DNA from: Rhodopseudomonas palustris
Lineage (GTDB): Bacteria > Pseudomonadota > Alphaproteobacteria > Rhizobiales > Xanthobacteraceae
Length of the DNA: 64,000 bases
NCBI GenBank assembly: GCA_016215605.1
Contig: JACRJB010000010.1
Location: 1 to 64,000, forward strand
Direction of reading: 5' to 3'
The notes under the pieces are model-generated. The model saw nothing but the letters and a program-made list of their open reading frames with translations. It was not told the DNA's origin and did no database searches. Position 1 is the stretch's first letter. Each line of letters opens with the position of its first letter. Made by a program: the position numbers and the translations under genes. Positions 8,012 through 16,215 of the stretch are shown here, piece after piece.

Positions 8012-9412
8012 GTGGGGACGCCGGATCTTCATTATCGCGGGCTGGTCGAGGTCGGTCGCGACATCCAGTCGAAAAAATTGTCGTCGGCCGACGTGACCAA
8101 AGCGATGCTGCAACGCATCGACAAGCTCGACGGCAAGCTGAAGAGCTTCGCGCATGTCACGCCCGAATTCGCGTTGCAGGAGGCGGCCGCCGCGGACAAG
8201 GAGATCGCCGCCGGAAAGCTGCGCGGGCCGCTGCACGGCGTGCCGATCGCCGTGAAGGATCTGTGCTGGGTCAAGGGCATGCCGGCGGCGCACGGCATGA
8301 CGATCCATCGCGACTTCATGCCGGGCGAGGACGCGACCGTGGTGACGCGCCTGAAGCAGGCCGGCGCGATCATTCTCGGCAAGCTGCAGCAGACCGAAGG
8401 CGCTTACGCCGATCACCATCCAAAGATCGACCCGCCGAAGAATCCCTGGAACACCGAGCTGTGGTCCGGCGCCTCGTCGAGCGGCTCGGGTTCGGCGACC
8501 GCCGCCGGGCTGTGCTTCGGCTCGCTCGGCACCGACACCGGCGGCTCGATCCGGTTTCCGTCGGCCGCCAACGGCATTACCGGGCTGAAGCCGAGCTGGG
8601 GCCGCGTCAGCCGCTACGGCGCCTATGAACTCGCCGCGACGCTCGATCACATCGGCCCGATGGCGCGCAGCGCGGTCGATTGCGGCGCGATGCTGAGTGT
8701 GATCGCCGGCCCCGATCCCAAGGACACCACGGCGGTGCCGCTCGCCGTGCCGAACTACACCGCGAACCTGTCCGGCGATCTCAAGGGCGTGGTGATCGGC
8801 GTCGATTGCCGCTGGACCAGCGAAGGCACCGACGAGCCGACCGCCAAGGTGCTCGACGACGCGCTGCGTGTCGCCAAGGATCTCGGTGCGACCATCACCG
8901 AGATCGTGTTCCCGGATGCGCAGGCGGTGACCGACGACTGGTTCCCGCTGTGCGGCATCGAGGCCGCGGTGGCGCACGAGGCGACCTATCCGGCGCGCAA
9001 GGACGAGTACGGTCCGGGCCTCGCCGGCCTGCTCGACCTCGGCTTGCAGCAATCCGGCACCGATTATCAGAAGATCGTGCTGCGCCGCGAGGCGTTCCGT
9101 GGCGCGGTCCGGGCGCTGTTCGAGACCGTGGATCTGATCGCGGTGCCGGCGCAGGCGTTCGCCGCGCCGACGCTCGCCAAGATGGCGTCGCTCGGCGAGG
9201 ACGCCTCGCTGATCGGCGGGCTGCTGCGCTTCACCTGTCCGTTCGACATGACCGGCAGCCCCACCATCACGTTGCCCGGCGGCTTCGCGGCGAACGGCGG
9301 CCCGGTCGCGTTTCAGTTCGTCGGCCGGCATTTTGACGAAGCCCGTCTGGTCGCCGCCGGCGACGCGTTCCAGCGCGCCACCGACTGGCACAGCCGCCAT
9401 CCCGCCCTCTGA
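8012..9412 (+). CDS. amidase (amidase signature family), copy 1
   Basis: A 466-aa amide hydrolase. The triad positions are Lys82 (AVKD), cis-Ser155 (GASSSGS) and nucleophile Ser179 (GTDTGGS). I chose the GTG at 8012 because GGGGAG lies eight bases upstream and the protein then begins MGTPDLHYRGL, which matches the start of the second amidase (MDLHYAS). The ATG at 7994 lacks a binding site, and the frame upstream of it runs through the leader. It is the first gene of the amide operon, 16 bases before the formamidase gene. It probably releases ammonia from small amides; the exact substrate is unknown. Confidence 0.9.
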   Translation: MGTPDLHYRGLVEVGRDIQSKKLSSADVTKAMLQRIDKLDGKLKSFAHVTPEFALQEAAAADKEIAAGKLRGPLHGVPIAVKDLCWVKGMPAAHGMTIHRDFMPGEDATVVTRLKQAGAIILGKLQQTEGAYADHHPKIDPPKNPWNTELWSGASSSGSGSATAAGLCFGSLGTDTGGSIRFPSAANGITGLKPSWGRVSRYGAYELAATLDHIGPMARSAVDCGAMLSVIAGPDPKDTTAVPLAVPNYTANLSGDLKGVVIGVDCRWTSEGTDEPTAKVLDDALRVAKDLGATITEIVFPDAQAVTDDWFPLCGIEAAVAHEATYPARKDEYGPGLAGLLDLGLQQSGTDYQKIVLRREAFRGAVRALFETVDLIAVPAQAFAAPTLAKMASLGEDASLIGGLLRFTCPFDMTGSPTITLPGGFAANGGPVAFQFVGRHFDEARLVAAGDAFQRATDWHSRHPAL

Positions 9413-9428
9413 GTTCGAAGGAGTCTCT

Positions 9429-10427
9429 ATGTCATCGGAAGATTGGTTGAAGAGTTCGATCATGGCGCAGCGCGGCGTCGCCAAGGGGGCGGCGGGCGCC
9501 GAGCACAGCCTGACGATCGAACAGCAGGGGGCGTTTCACTACGTCTACGGGCCCTACGCCAAGCCGACGCTGTCGATCGAGCCGGGCTCGGTCGTCGTGG
9601 TCGAGACCGAGGACGCGTTCGGCGGCGTCATCACCAGCGAGAGCGACAGCCCGACCGCGAAGCTGAACTTCCCCTACCTCAACCCGCAATGCGGCCCGAT
9701 CGCCGTCAAGGGCGCCAAGAAGGGCGACTGCCTCGCGGTCTACATCCGCGACGTCGAGACCCGCGGCGAGCAGCCGGCGGGCACCACCTGCATCATGCCG
9801 GAATTCGGCGGCCTGGTCGGCACCGCGCAGACCGCGCTGCTCAATCCGCCGCTGCCCGAACGCGTCAGGAAGCTCCATGTCGACCGCAACGGCATCAAAT
9901 GGAGCGACAAGATCACGCTGCCCTACGAGCCGTTCATCGGCACCATCGGGGTGTCGCCGGAGATCGAGGCGATCTCGTCGCTGCAGCCGGACTATCACGG
10001 CGGCAACATGGACCTGCCGGACGTCGCGCCGGGCGCGGTGATCTATCTGCCGGTGCACACCGAGGGCGCGCTGCTCTATGTCGGCGACTGCCATGCGACG
10101 CAAGGCGACGGCGAACTCTCCGGCGTCGCGCTCGAACAGCGCGCCACCGTGACGCTGCAGGTCGACCTGATCAAGGACTGGCACTTCGCCTGGCCGCGGC
10201 TGGAGACCAAGGACTTCATCATGACGATCGGCAGCGCGCGTCCGCTCGAGGACGCGGCGCGCATCGCCTATCGCGAACTGACGCGCTGGATGGCGTCGGA
10301 CTACGGCTTCGACGAGATCGACGCCTACATGCTGCTCAGCCAGGCCGGCCGCATCCGCCTCGGCAACATGGTGGACCCCAAATACACGATGGGGGCGTCG
10401 ATCCTGAAGAACTACCTCAAGGCGTAA
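9429..10427 (+). CDS. fmdA: acetamidase/formamidase (FmdA family)
   Basis: A 332-aa zinc-type acetamidase/formamidase, unrelated to the amidase signature family. It should convert formamide or acetamide to the acid and ammonia. Family features are EPGSVVVVETEDAFGG early, GPIAVKGAKKGDCLAVYI, the GTIGVSPE segment, and the conserved HTEGALLYVGDCHATQGDGE region (within residues 217-236) with Asp, His and Glu metal ligands. The start ATG 9429 follows GAAGGAG. It lies between an amidase and the transporter's binding protein, the usual FmdA-FmdDEF arrangement for uptake and use of short-chain amides. Confidence 0.94.
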   Translation: MSSEDWLKSSIMAQRGVAKGAAGAEHSLTIEQQGAFHYVYGPYAKPTLSIEPGSVVVVETEDAFGGVITSESDSPTAKLNFPYLNPQCGPIAVKGAKKGDCLAVYIRDVETRGEQPAGTTCIMPEFGGLVGTAQTALLNPPLPERVRKLHVDRNGIKWSDKITLPYEPFIGTIGVSPEIEAISSLQPDYHGGNMDLPDVAPGAVIYLPVHTEGALLYVGDCHATQGDGELSGVALEQRATVTLQVDLIKDWHFAWPRLETKDFIMTIGSARPLEDAARIAYRELTRWMASDYGFDEIDAYMLLSQAGRIRLGNMVDPKYTMGASILKNYLKA

Positions 10428-10457
10428 CTCGGGCTTTCAAGAAGGGGACGATCAGAC

Positions 10458-11696
10458 ATGCAAACCAGACATCTGCTCCGGACTGCCTTGCTGGGCTTCG
10501 CGCTCGGCGCTGCGGCTCCGTTCGCCGCGCTCGCCGCCGACCCGCCGCTCAAGGTCGGCCTGCTCGAAGACATCTCCGGCGACCTCGCCTTCATGGGGAT
10601 GCCGAAGCTGCACGGCTCGCAGCTCGCGGTCGAGGAGATCAACAAGAGCGGCGGCATCATGGGCCGACAGATCGAGCTGATCCATCTCGATCCGCAGGGC
10701 GACAACGCGCGCTATCAGGAATTCGCCCGCCGGCTGCTCAACCGCGACAAGGTCGACGTGCTGATCGGCGGCATCACTTCGGCGTCGCGCGAAGCGGTGC
10801 GGCCGATCGTCGACCGGACGACGACGCCGTATTTCTACACCAACCAGTATGAAGGCGGCGTCTGCGACGCCAGCATGATCAGCATGGGCGCGGTGCCCGA
10901 GCAGCAGTTCTCGACGCTGATCCCCTGGATGGTCGAGAAGTTCGGCAAGAAGGTCTACGTCATCGCCGCCGATTACAATTTCGGCCAGATCTCGGCGGAG
11001 TGGAACCGCAAGCTGATGAAGGATCTCGGCGGCGAAGTCGTCGGCGAGGAGTTCATCCCGCTCGGCGTCTCGCAATTCGCCCAGACCATCCAGAACATCC
11101 AGAAGGCCAAGCCGGACTGGTTGCTGACCATCAATGTCGGCGCCGCGCAGGATTCGTTCTTCGAACAGGCCGCCGCCGCCAATCTCAACCTGCCGATGGG
11201 CTCGTCGATCAAGGTGATGCTCGGCTTCGAGCACAAGCGCTTCAAGCCGCCGGCTCTCAACAACATGCACGCCACCGCGAACTGGTTCGAGGAAATCGAC
11301 ACGCCGGAAGCCGAAGCCTTCAAGAAGCGCTGGAAGGCCAAGTTCCCCGACGAGATGTACATCAACGACATGGGCTACAACGCCTACAACACGCTCTACA
11401 TGTACAAGACGCTGGTGGAGAAGGCGAAGTCGACCAAGCTCGAGGATCTGCGCAAGGTCATCGCCACCGGTGACGCCTGCATCGACGCGCCCGAAGGCAA
11501 GGTCTGCATCGATCCGAAGAGCCAGCACACCTCGCACCGGATGCGGCTGATCTCGGTCGGGCCGAAGCACGAGGTCAAGGTCGAGAAGGACTACGGCACG
11601 ATCCAGCCGTACTGGCTCGGCGAGATCGGCTGCGATCTCACCAAGAAGAACGACAAGGATCAGTACACGCCGAGCCATCTGCCGAAGAAATCGTGA
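10458..11696 (+). CDS. amide/urea-type ABC transporter substrate-binding protein (UrtA/FmdD-like)
   Basis: A 412-aa periplasmic protein. The signal peptide covers about residues 1-26 (…AALAADPP). The mature part is a Peripla_BP_6 (Leu/Ile/Val-type) binding protein starting LKVGLLEDISGDLAFMG. GGITSASREAVRPIV and the FYTNQYEGG segment place it in the urea/short-chain amide branch, close in plan to AmiC. The C-terminal KVCIDPKSQHTSHRM segment is typical of this branch. It is followed, after 100 bases, by two permeases and two ATPases that complete the importer. The start is ATG 10458, after AAGGGGA. Confidence 0.93.
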   Translation: MQTRHLLRTALLGFALGAAAPFAALAADPPLKVGLLEDISGDLAFMGMPKLHGSQLAVEEINKSGGIMGRQIELIHLDPQGDNARYQEFARRLLNRDKVDVLIGGITSASREAVRPIVDRTTTPYFYTNQYEGGVCDASMISMGAVPEQQFSTLIPWMVEKFGKKVYVIAADYNFGQISAEWNRKLMKDLGGEVVGEEFIPLGVSQFAQTIQNIQKAKPDWLLTINVGAAQDSFFEQAAAANLNLPMGSSIKVMLGFEHKRFKPPALNNMHATANWFEEIDTPEAEAFKKRWKAKFPDEMYINDMGYNAYNTLYMYKTLVEKAKSTKLEDLRKVIATGDACIDAPEGKVCIDPKSQHTSHRMRLISVGPKHEVKVEKDYGTIQPYWLGEIGCDLTKKNDKDQYTPSHLPKKS

Positions 11697-11796
11697 CGCG
11701 TCGCGGCACTGATCTTGCAGAGTAACTGCGTGCCTCATCACCATCGCCTCGGCGCCGCGAGCTTGCGGCGCCGGGTTCCGCAACTAGGAGCCCAAG

Positions 11797-12663
11797 ATGT
11801 CGGCTGAAGTGTTCTCGGTCTTCTATCAGTTCGCCGACGTCTTCGCCTTTTTGATCCTCTCCGCCGCGGGCCTCGCCATCGTGTTCGGCATGATGGGGGT
11901 GATCAACATGGCGCACGGCGAGTTCATCATGTGCGGCGCCTACGTCACGGTCGGCCTGGTCAATCTCGGCGTGCCACTGCCGATCGCGCAGATCGCCGCG
12001 GCGATCACCGCCGGGCTGATCGGCGTCGTGGTCGAATATCTGATCGTCCGCCGCTTCTACAAGCGCCCGCTGGATTCGCTGCTCGCGACCTGGGGCCTCA
12101 GCCTGATCGTGACGCAGTCGATGCTGCTGATCGTCGGCTCCTCGGTGCGCGGCATCGGCACGCCCGAAGGCAGCTTCGCCATCGGCGCCTACACCTTCTC
12201 GTCGTATCGGCTGGTGCTGTTCGCCGCCGCGGTCGCGGTGCTGGTCGGGCTGTACATCGTGTTCATGAAGACGCGGTTCGGCGTGATCGCGCGGGCGACG
12301 ATGCAGAACGCCGCGATGGCGCGGGCGCTCGGCGCGCGCACCGGGCGCATCTATGCGATCAGCTTCGGCATCGGCGCCGGCCTCGCCGGCCTGTGCGGCG
12401 CGCTCTATGCGCCGACCATGACGCTGATCCCGACGATGGGCGCGACCTTCGTGGTCGAGAGTTTCGTCACCGTGGTGATCGGCGGCGCCAATGTGCTGCT
12501 CGGCACCGCGCCGGCGGCGCTGCTGCTGGCGGCGATCCGGATGACGTTGAATGCGAGCTACGGCCAGATCATCGGCCAGATCGGCATGCTGGTGGCGGTC
12601 ATCCTGATCATCCGGGTGCTGCCCGAAGGCTTGTCGAGCGTGCTGGTGCGGCGTGGGCGCTGA
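11797..12663 (+). CDS. branched-chain amino acid/urea-type ABC permease (LivH/UrtB)
   Basis: A 288-aa inner-membrane permease with about eight hydrophobic segments. The family motifs GMMGVINMAHGEFIMCGAY (near residue 31) and ALGARTGRIYAISFGIGAGLAGLCGAL (near 167, cited to locate it) are clear. It forms the first half of the membrane channel and pairs with the next gene, 12 bases away. A good Shine-Dalgarno sequence, AACTAGGAG, precedes ATG 11797. With FmdA and AmiC/AmiR nearby, an amide importer is a better guess than an amino acid importer. Confidence 0.92.
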   Translation: MSAEVFSVFYQFADVFAFLILSAAGLAIVFGMMGVINMAHGEFIMCGAYVTVGLVNLGVPLPIAQIAAAITAGLIGVVVEYLIVRRFYKRPLDSLLATWGLSLIVTQSMLLIVGSSVRGIGTPEGSFAIGAYTFSSYRLVLFAAAVAVLVGLYIVFMKTRFGVIARATMQNAAMARALGARTGRIYAISFGIGAGLAGLCGALYAPTMTLIPTMGATFVVESFVTVVIGGANVLLGTAPAALLLAAIRMTLNASYGQIIGQIGMLVAVILIIRVLPEGLSSVLVRRGR

Positions 12664-12675
12664 GCGGAGGGGACG

Positions 12676-13746
12676 ATGATCAAACTGCTCGAAGGTCCGC
12701 AGACGCTGGGGCGCGGCCCGGTGTTCTGGTCGTGCTTCCTCGCCGTGCTGGCGGGGGCGCTGATCTATCCGCTGTTCGCCGATTCCTACGACGTCGGCAA
12801 TTTCTCCTACTTCCTGATCTGGATCTTCATGGCGCTCGGCCTGTGCCTGATGTGGGGCTATGGCGGCATGCTGTCGTTCGGCCAGACGCTGTTCTTCGGC
12901 ATCGCCGGCTACGCCTATGGGGTGCTGGCGATCAACATGGGCGGCGGCACCACCACGATCGCGGCGCTGCTGCTGTCGGTGGTGATCGCGATGATCGCCG
13001 CCGGCATCCTCGGCTATTTCATGATTTGGGGCGGCATCAACGGCATTTTCTTCGGCATCGTCACTTTGTCGGCGACGCTGGTGCTGGCGTTCTTCCTCGG
13101 CCAGACCGCGGGGCCCGAATGGCACATCGGCGATGCGCGGCTGAACGGCTTCAACGGCATGAAGGGCATGGACCCGCTGGCGATCGGCTCGGTCTATATC
13201 GAAGGTTCGGCGCTGTATTACGTGATGGTCGCGCTGATCGTGATCGTCTATCTGGCGCTGCGGATGCTGGTGAATTCCGGCATCGGCAATGTCATCGTCG
13301 CCACCCGCGAAAATCCGCAGCGCGCCGAAATGCTCGGCTACGACGTTCGCAAATATCAATTGCTGACCTTCGTGCTCGGCAGCGGCCTCGCCGGGCTCTC
13401 GGGCGCGCTTTATACCTCGTGGGGGCAGTTCATCACGCCGTCGAGCATCGGCCTGCCGGCCGCCGCGATGCCGATCGTCTGGGTCGCGTTCTCCGGCCGC
13501 AGCGATCTCACCGCCACTTTGGTCGGCTCGTTCCTGCTGCTGTTCGGCTTCCAGACCATCACGGTCTACAGCCAGCAGGCCGCATTGGTGCTGATGGGCG
13601 CGCTGCTGCTCGCCACCGTGATGGCGGCGCCGCAGGGCTTCGTGCTCGGCATCGGCAAATTCGTCGCCGATCGTTTGACAGGGCGAGGCAAGCGCGGCGA
13701 GGCCGACCTGTCGGCCGCGAGCACGCTGAAGACGGACGAGGCCTGA
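12676..13746 (+). CDS. branched-chain amino acid/urea-type ABC permease (LivM/UrtC)
   Basis: A 356-aa inner-membrane permease, the second channel subunit, with about ten hydrophobic segments. The LivM hallmarks are MWGYGGMLSFGQTLFFGIAG (near residue 56) and ATRENPQRAEMLGYDVRKYQ (near 209). The polar C-terminal tail of about 30 residues is unremarkable. GGAGGGG precedes ATG 12676. The next gene starts two bases after its stop, so translation of permease and ATPase is likely coupled. Confidence 0.92.
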   Translation: MIKLLEGPQTLGRGPVFWSCFLAVLAGALIYPLFADSYDVGNFSYFLIWIFMALGLCLMWGYGGMLSFGQTLFFGIAGYAYGVLAINMGGGTTTIAALLLSVVIAMIAAGILGYFMIWGGINGIFFGIVTLSATLVLAFFLGQTAGPEWHIGDARLNGFNGMKGMDPLAIGSVYIEGSALYYVMVALIVIVYLALRMLVNSGIGNVIVATRENPQRAEMLGYDVRKYQLLTFVLGSGLAGLSGALYTSWGQFITPSSIGLPAAAMPIVWVAFSGRSDLTATLVGSFLLLFGFQTITVYSQQAALVLMGALLLATVMAAPQGFVLGIGKFVADRLTGRGKRGEADLSAASTLKTDEA

Positions 13747-13748
13747 TC

Positions 13749-14468
13749 ATGTCGCTGGTCGAGGTCAAAGGCGTCTCCAAGCGGTTCGGCGGATTGAGAG
13801 CGGTGTCCGAGGTCGATCTGAGCGTGAAGGCCGGCGAGGTGCATTGCCTGATCGGCCCGAACGGCGCCGGCAAGAGCACGCTGTTCAAGCTGATCGTTGG
13901 GCTGTTCCCGCCGACCAGCGGCAGCATCCTGTTCGACTCCGTCGACATCACCGCAGAGCGGCCGTTCGCGCGGGTCCAGCGCGGCATGAGCATCAAGATG
14001 CAGGCGCCGAGCGTGTTCAAGGAACTGCCGGTGCTGCAGAACATCCAGATCGCCCTGCAGGAGCGCACCTCCGGCGCCGAGCGCGCGCGCGAACAGGAGC
14101 GGCTGCTCGAGCTGCTCGGCCTTGCGCAGGATCGTACCAAGATGGCCGGCGCGCTGTCGCATGGCCAGCAGCAATGGCTGGAGATCGGCATGGCGCTGGC
14201 GCTGCAGCCGCAATTGCTGCTGCTCGACGAGCCGACCGCGGGCATGTCGCCGGAAGAGACCTTCAAGACCGGCGAACTGATCAAATCGTTCAACGCCGAG
14301 GGCATGACGGTGCTGGTGGTCGAGCACGACATGGCGTTCGTGCGCCAGATCGCCCAGCGCGTCACCGTGCTGCATCTCGGCAAGATTTTTGCGCGCGGCA
14401 GTCTCGACGAGATCCTGCAGGACGAGCAGGTCGCCGAGATCTATCTGGGGAAGACCCATGCTCACTAA
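13749..14468 (+). CDS. ABC transporter ATPase (LivG/UrtD-like)
   Basis: A 239-aa ATP-binding subunit. The motifs are Walker A GPNGAGKST (36-44), a Q-loop in KMQAPSVF, the signature variant LSHGQQQWLEIGMAL, Walker B LLLLDEPTAGMS, and the switch His in VVEHDMAFV. The LSHGQQQWLE signature is typical of UrtD/LivG proteins. It overlaps the next ATPase gene by 11 bases. It works with the LivF-like partner to power the importer. Confidence 0.93.
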   Translation: MSLVEVKGVSKRFGGLRAVSEVDLSVKAGEVHCLIGPNGAGKSTLFKLIVGLFPPTSGSILFDSVDITAERPFARVQRGMSIKMQAPSVFKELPVLQNIQIALQERTSGAERAREQERLLELLGLAQDRTKMAGALSHGQQQWLEIGMALALQPQLLLLDEPTAGMSPEETFKTGELIKSFNAEGMTVLVVEHDMAFVRQIAQRVTVLHLGKIFARGSLDEILQDEQVAEIYLGKTHAH

Positions 14469-15183
14469 ATCCGGGTCCACCGATCGCATTCTCGACGTCA
14501 GGGGATTGTGGGCCGGCTACGGCGCCACCCCGATCCTGCAGGGCGTCGACATGACGATCATGCGCGGCGAGATCGTCGGCGTGATCGGTCGCAACGGCGT
14601 CGGCAAATCGACGCTGATGCGCTGCATCATCGGCCTGCTCGACTCCTGGCGCGGCACCATCGCGTTCATGGATCGCGACGTCACGGCGCTGCAGGCCGAC
14701 GCGCGGGCGCGCGCCGGCTTCGGCTACATCCCGCAGGGCCGCGACGTGTTTCCGCAGATGACCGTCGAGGAAAATCTGCAGGTCGGCGAACTGATCGGCG
14801 GCCCGAAGGGCAAGAAGCTGCCGGAAATGGTCTACGAGTATTTCCCGCGGCTGCGCGAGCGGCGCAAGCAGATCGCCGGCACGATGTCGGGCGGCGAGCA
14901 GCAGCAGCTCGCGATCGGCCGCGCGCTGATCGGCAATCCGGCGCTGATGATCCTCGACGAGCCGTCCGAGGGCATCCAGCCGTCGATCGTGCAGCACATC
15001 TGCGAGGCGCTGAAATCGTTCCGCAGCGAGCTCGGCACCACGATCGTGTTCGTCGAGCAGAATCTCGACACGATTCTGGCGATCGCGCAGCGCTGCTACA
15101 TCATGGAAAAGGGCCGGATCACGCATTCGCTGGTCGGCGACGAGGTCAACGAGGACAAGGTGCGGGCACAATTGCTGCTGTGA
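14458..15183 (+). CDS. ABC transporter ATPase (LivF/UrtE-like)
   Basis: A 241-aa second ATPase of the importer. The motifs are Walker A GRNGVGKST, the signature MSGGEQQQLAIGRAL, Walker B LMILDEPSEGIQPS and a switch region FVEQNLD. The Glu-for-His change there is usual in LivF/UrtE proteins. I chose ATG 14458 because the frame upstream (from 14389) reads antisense-like junk inside livG, while MLTKSGSTDRILDVRGL is a normal LivF start. Its start lies 11 bases inside the previous gene. The DEPSEGIQPS form is frequent in the urea/amide branch. Confidence 0.93.
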   Translation: MLTKSGSTDRILDVRGLWAGYGATPILQGVDMTIMRGEIVGVIGRNGVGKSTLMRCIIGLLDSWRGTIAFMDRDVTALQADARARAGFGYIPQGRDVFPQMTVEENLQVGELIGGPKGKKLPEMVYEYFPRLRERRKQIAGTMSGGEQQQLAIGRALIGNPALMILDEPSEGIQPSIVQHICEALKSFRSELGTTIVFVEQNLDTILAIAQRCYIMEKGRITHSLVGDEVNEDKVRAQLLL

Positions 15184-15262
15184 AGCGCGATTAGTTGGCG
15201 CATCATCAATTTTATCGGGGGAGCCGCCGCATCCGCGCGGCCGGCCACAGAGGGAGACGAAC

Positions 15263-16024
15263 ATGGATCTCGGATTGAAGGGCGCCAAGGTGCTGGTCAC
15301 CGGCGGCACCAAGGGCATCGGCCGCGCGGTCGCCGAAACCTTCGCGGCGGAAGGCGCCGATGTGGCGATCTGTTCACGCAATCAGGCGGAGGTCGACGCG
15401 ACCGTCGCGGCGCTGAAGAGCAAGGGCGTCGCGGCCTATGGCGGCGCGGTCGACGTGTCGAACGGCCCGGCGCTGAAGGCCTGGGTCGCCGACATGGCGG
15501 CCAAGCTCGGCGGCGTCGATATCATCGTCGCCAATGTCAGCGCGCTGGCGATCGGGCAGGACGAGGACAGCTGGGAGAAGGAATTCGCCACCGACATGAT
15601 GGGCACGGTGCGGCTGGTCGACGCCGCGATGCCCTATCTGGAGAAGAGCGGCGCCGGCGCGATCGTCACCATCTCAAGCGTCTCGGGCCGCGAAGTCGAT
15701 TTCGCCGCCGGCCCCTACGGCACCTTCAAGGCCGCGATCATCCACTACACCCAGGGCCTCGCCTATCAGCTCGCCGGCAAGAACATCCGCGCCAATTCGG
15801 TGTCGCCGGGCAACACGTACTTTGAAGGCGGCGTCTGGAACCAGATCAAGGACGGCAATCCCGACCTGTACAAGGCCGCGCTGGCGCTCAACCCGACCGG
15901 GCGGATGGGCACGCCGCAGGAAATGGCCAACGCGGTCGTGTTCCTCGGCAGCAAGGCGGCGAGCTTCATCACCGGCACCAACCTCGTGGTCGACGGCGCG
16001 CTCACCAAGGGCGTGCAGTTCTAG
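15263..16024 (+). CDS. SDR-family oxidoreductase
   Basis: A 253-aa NAD(P)-dependent short-chain dehydrogenase/reductase. The cofactor motif TGGTKGIG is at 13-20, NVSA (the NNAG equivalent) at 91-94, catalytic Ser139, and Tyr152-x3-Lys156 (YGTFK). The C-terminal TGTNLVVDGALTKGVQF is typical of the FabG-like branch. GAGGGAGACGAAC precedes ATG 15263. It lies 79 bases after the last ATPase and before the second amidase, so it probably works on the carbon part of the amide substrate (an alcohol, aldehyde or ketone). The substrate is unknown. Confidence 0.9.
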   Translation: MDLGLKGAKVLVTGGTKGIGRAVAETFAAEGADVAICSRNQAEVDATVAALKSKGVAAYGGAVDVSNGPALKAWVADMAAKLGGVDIIVANVSALAIGQDEDSWEKEFATDMMGTVRLVDAAMPYLEKSGAGAIVTISSVSGREVDFAAGPYGTFKAAIIHYTQGLAYQLAGKNIRANSVSPGNTYFEGGVWNQIKDGNPDLYKAALALNPTGRMGTPQEMANAVVFLGSKAASFITGTNLVVDGALTKGVQF

Positions 16025-16088
16025 CGCATAGCCGGGCCAAGTCAGGAGCCCCGCTGAGGAAGTTACGTCTGGACTGAAGGACTCTCCC

Positions 16089-16170
16089 CGTCATTGCGAG
16101 CGAAGCGAAGCAATCCAGCGCAGTGCACGGGGCTGGATTGCTTCGTCGGCTTCGCCTCCTCGCAATGACG
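16089..16170. repeat. dispersed palindromic repeat, copy 2
   Basis: This compact copy has termini CGTCATTGCGAG and CTCGCAATGACG, with inner arms CGAAGCAATCCAG and CTGGATTGCTTCG around a short centre. It is nearly identical in form to copy 3 at 63649-63730. It lies in the 191-base gap between the SDR and the second amidase, inside what otherwise looks like one operon. It could therefore act as a processing or stabilising hairpin in that transcript. Confidence 0.9.
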
Positions 16171-16215
16171 GGCTTCGGCGAGGAAATGAATTTCAAAACC
16201 AACAAGGCGAATGCC

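Noticed and set aside
11638-13359. 573-codon minus-strand frame opposite the permease genes
   Set aside because: His/Asp/Arg-rich shadow without domain. The sense strand encodes clear LivH/LivM proteins.
11931-14468. 845-codon plus-strand frame that ends as the LivG-like ATPase
   Set aside because: The first two thirds are off-frame readings of the two permease genes. The real ATPase starts at ATG 13749.
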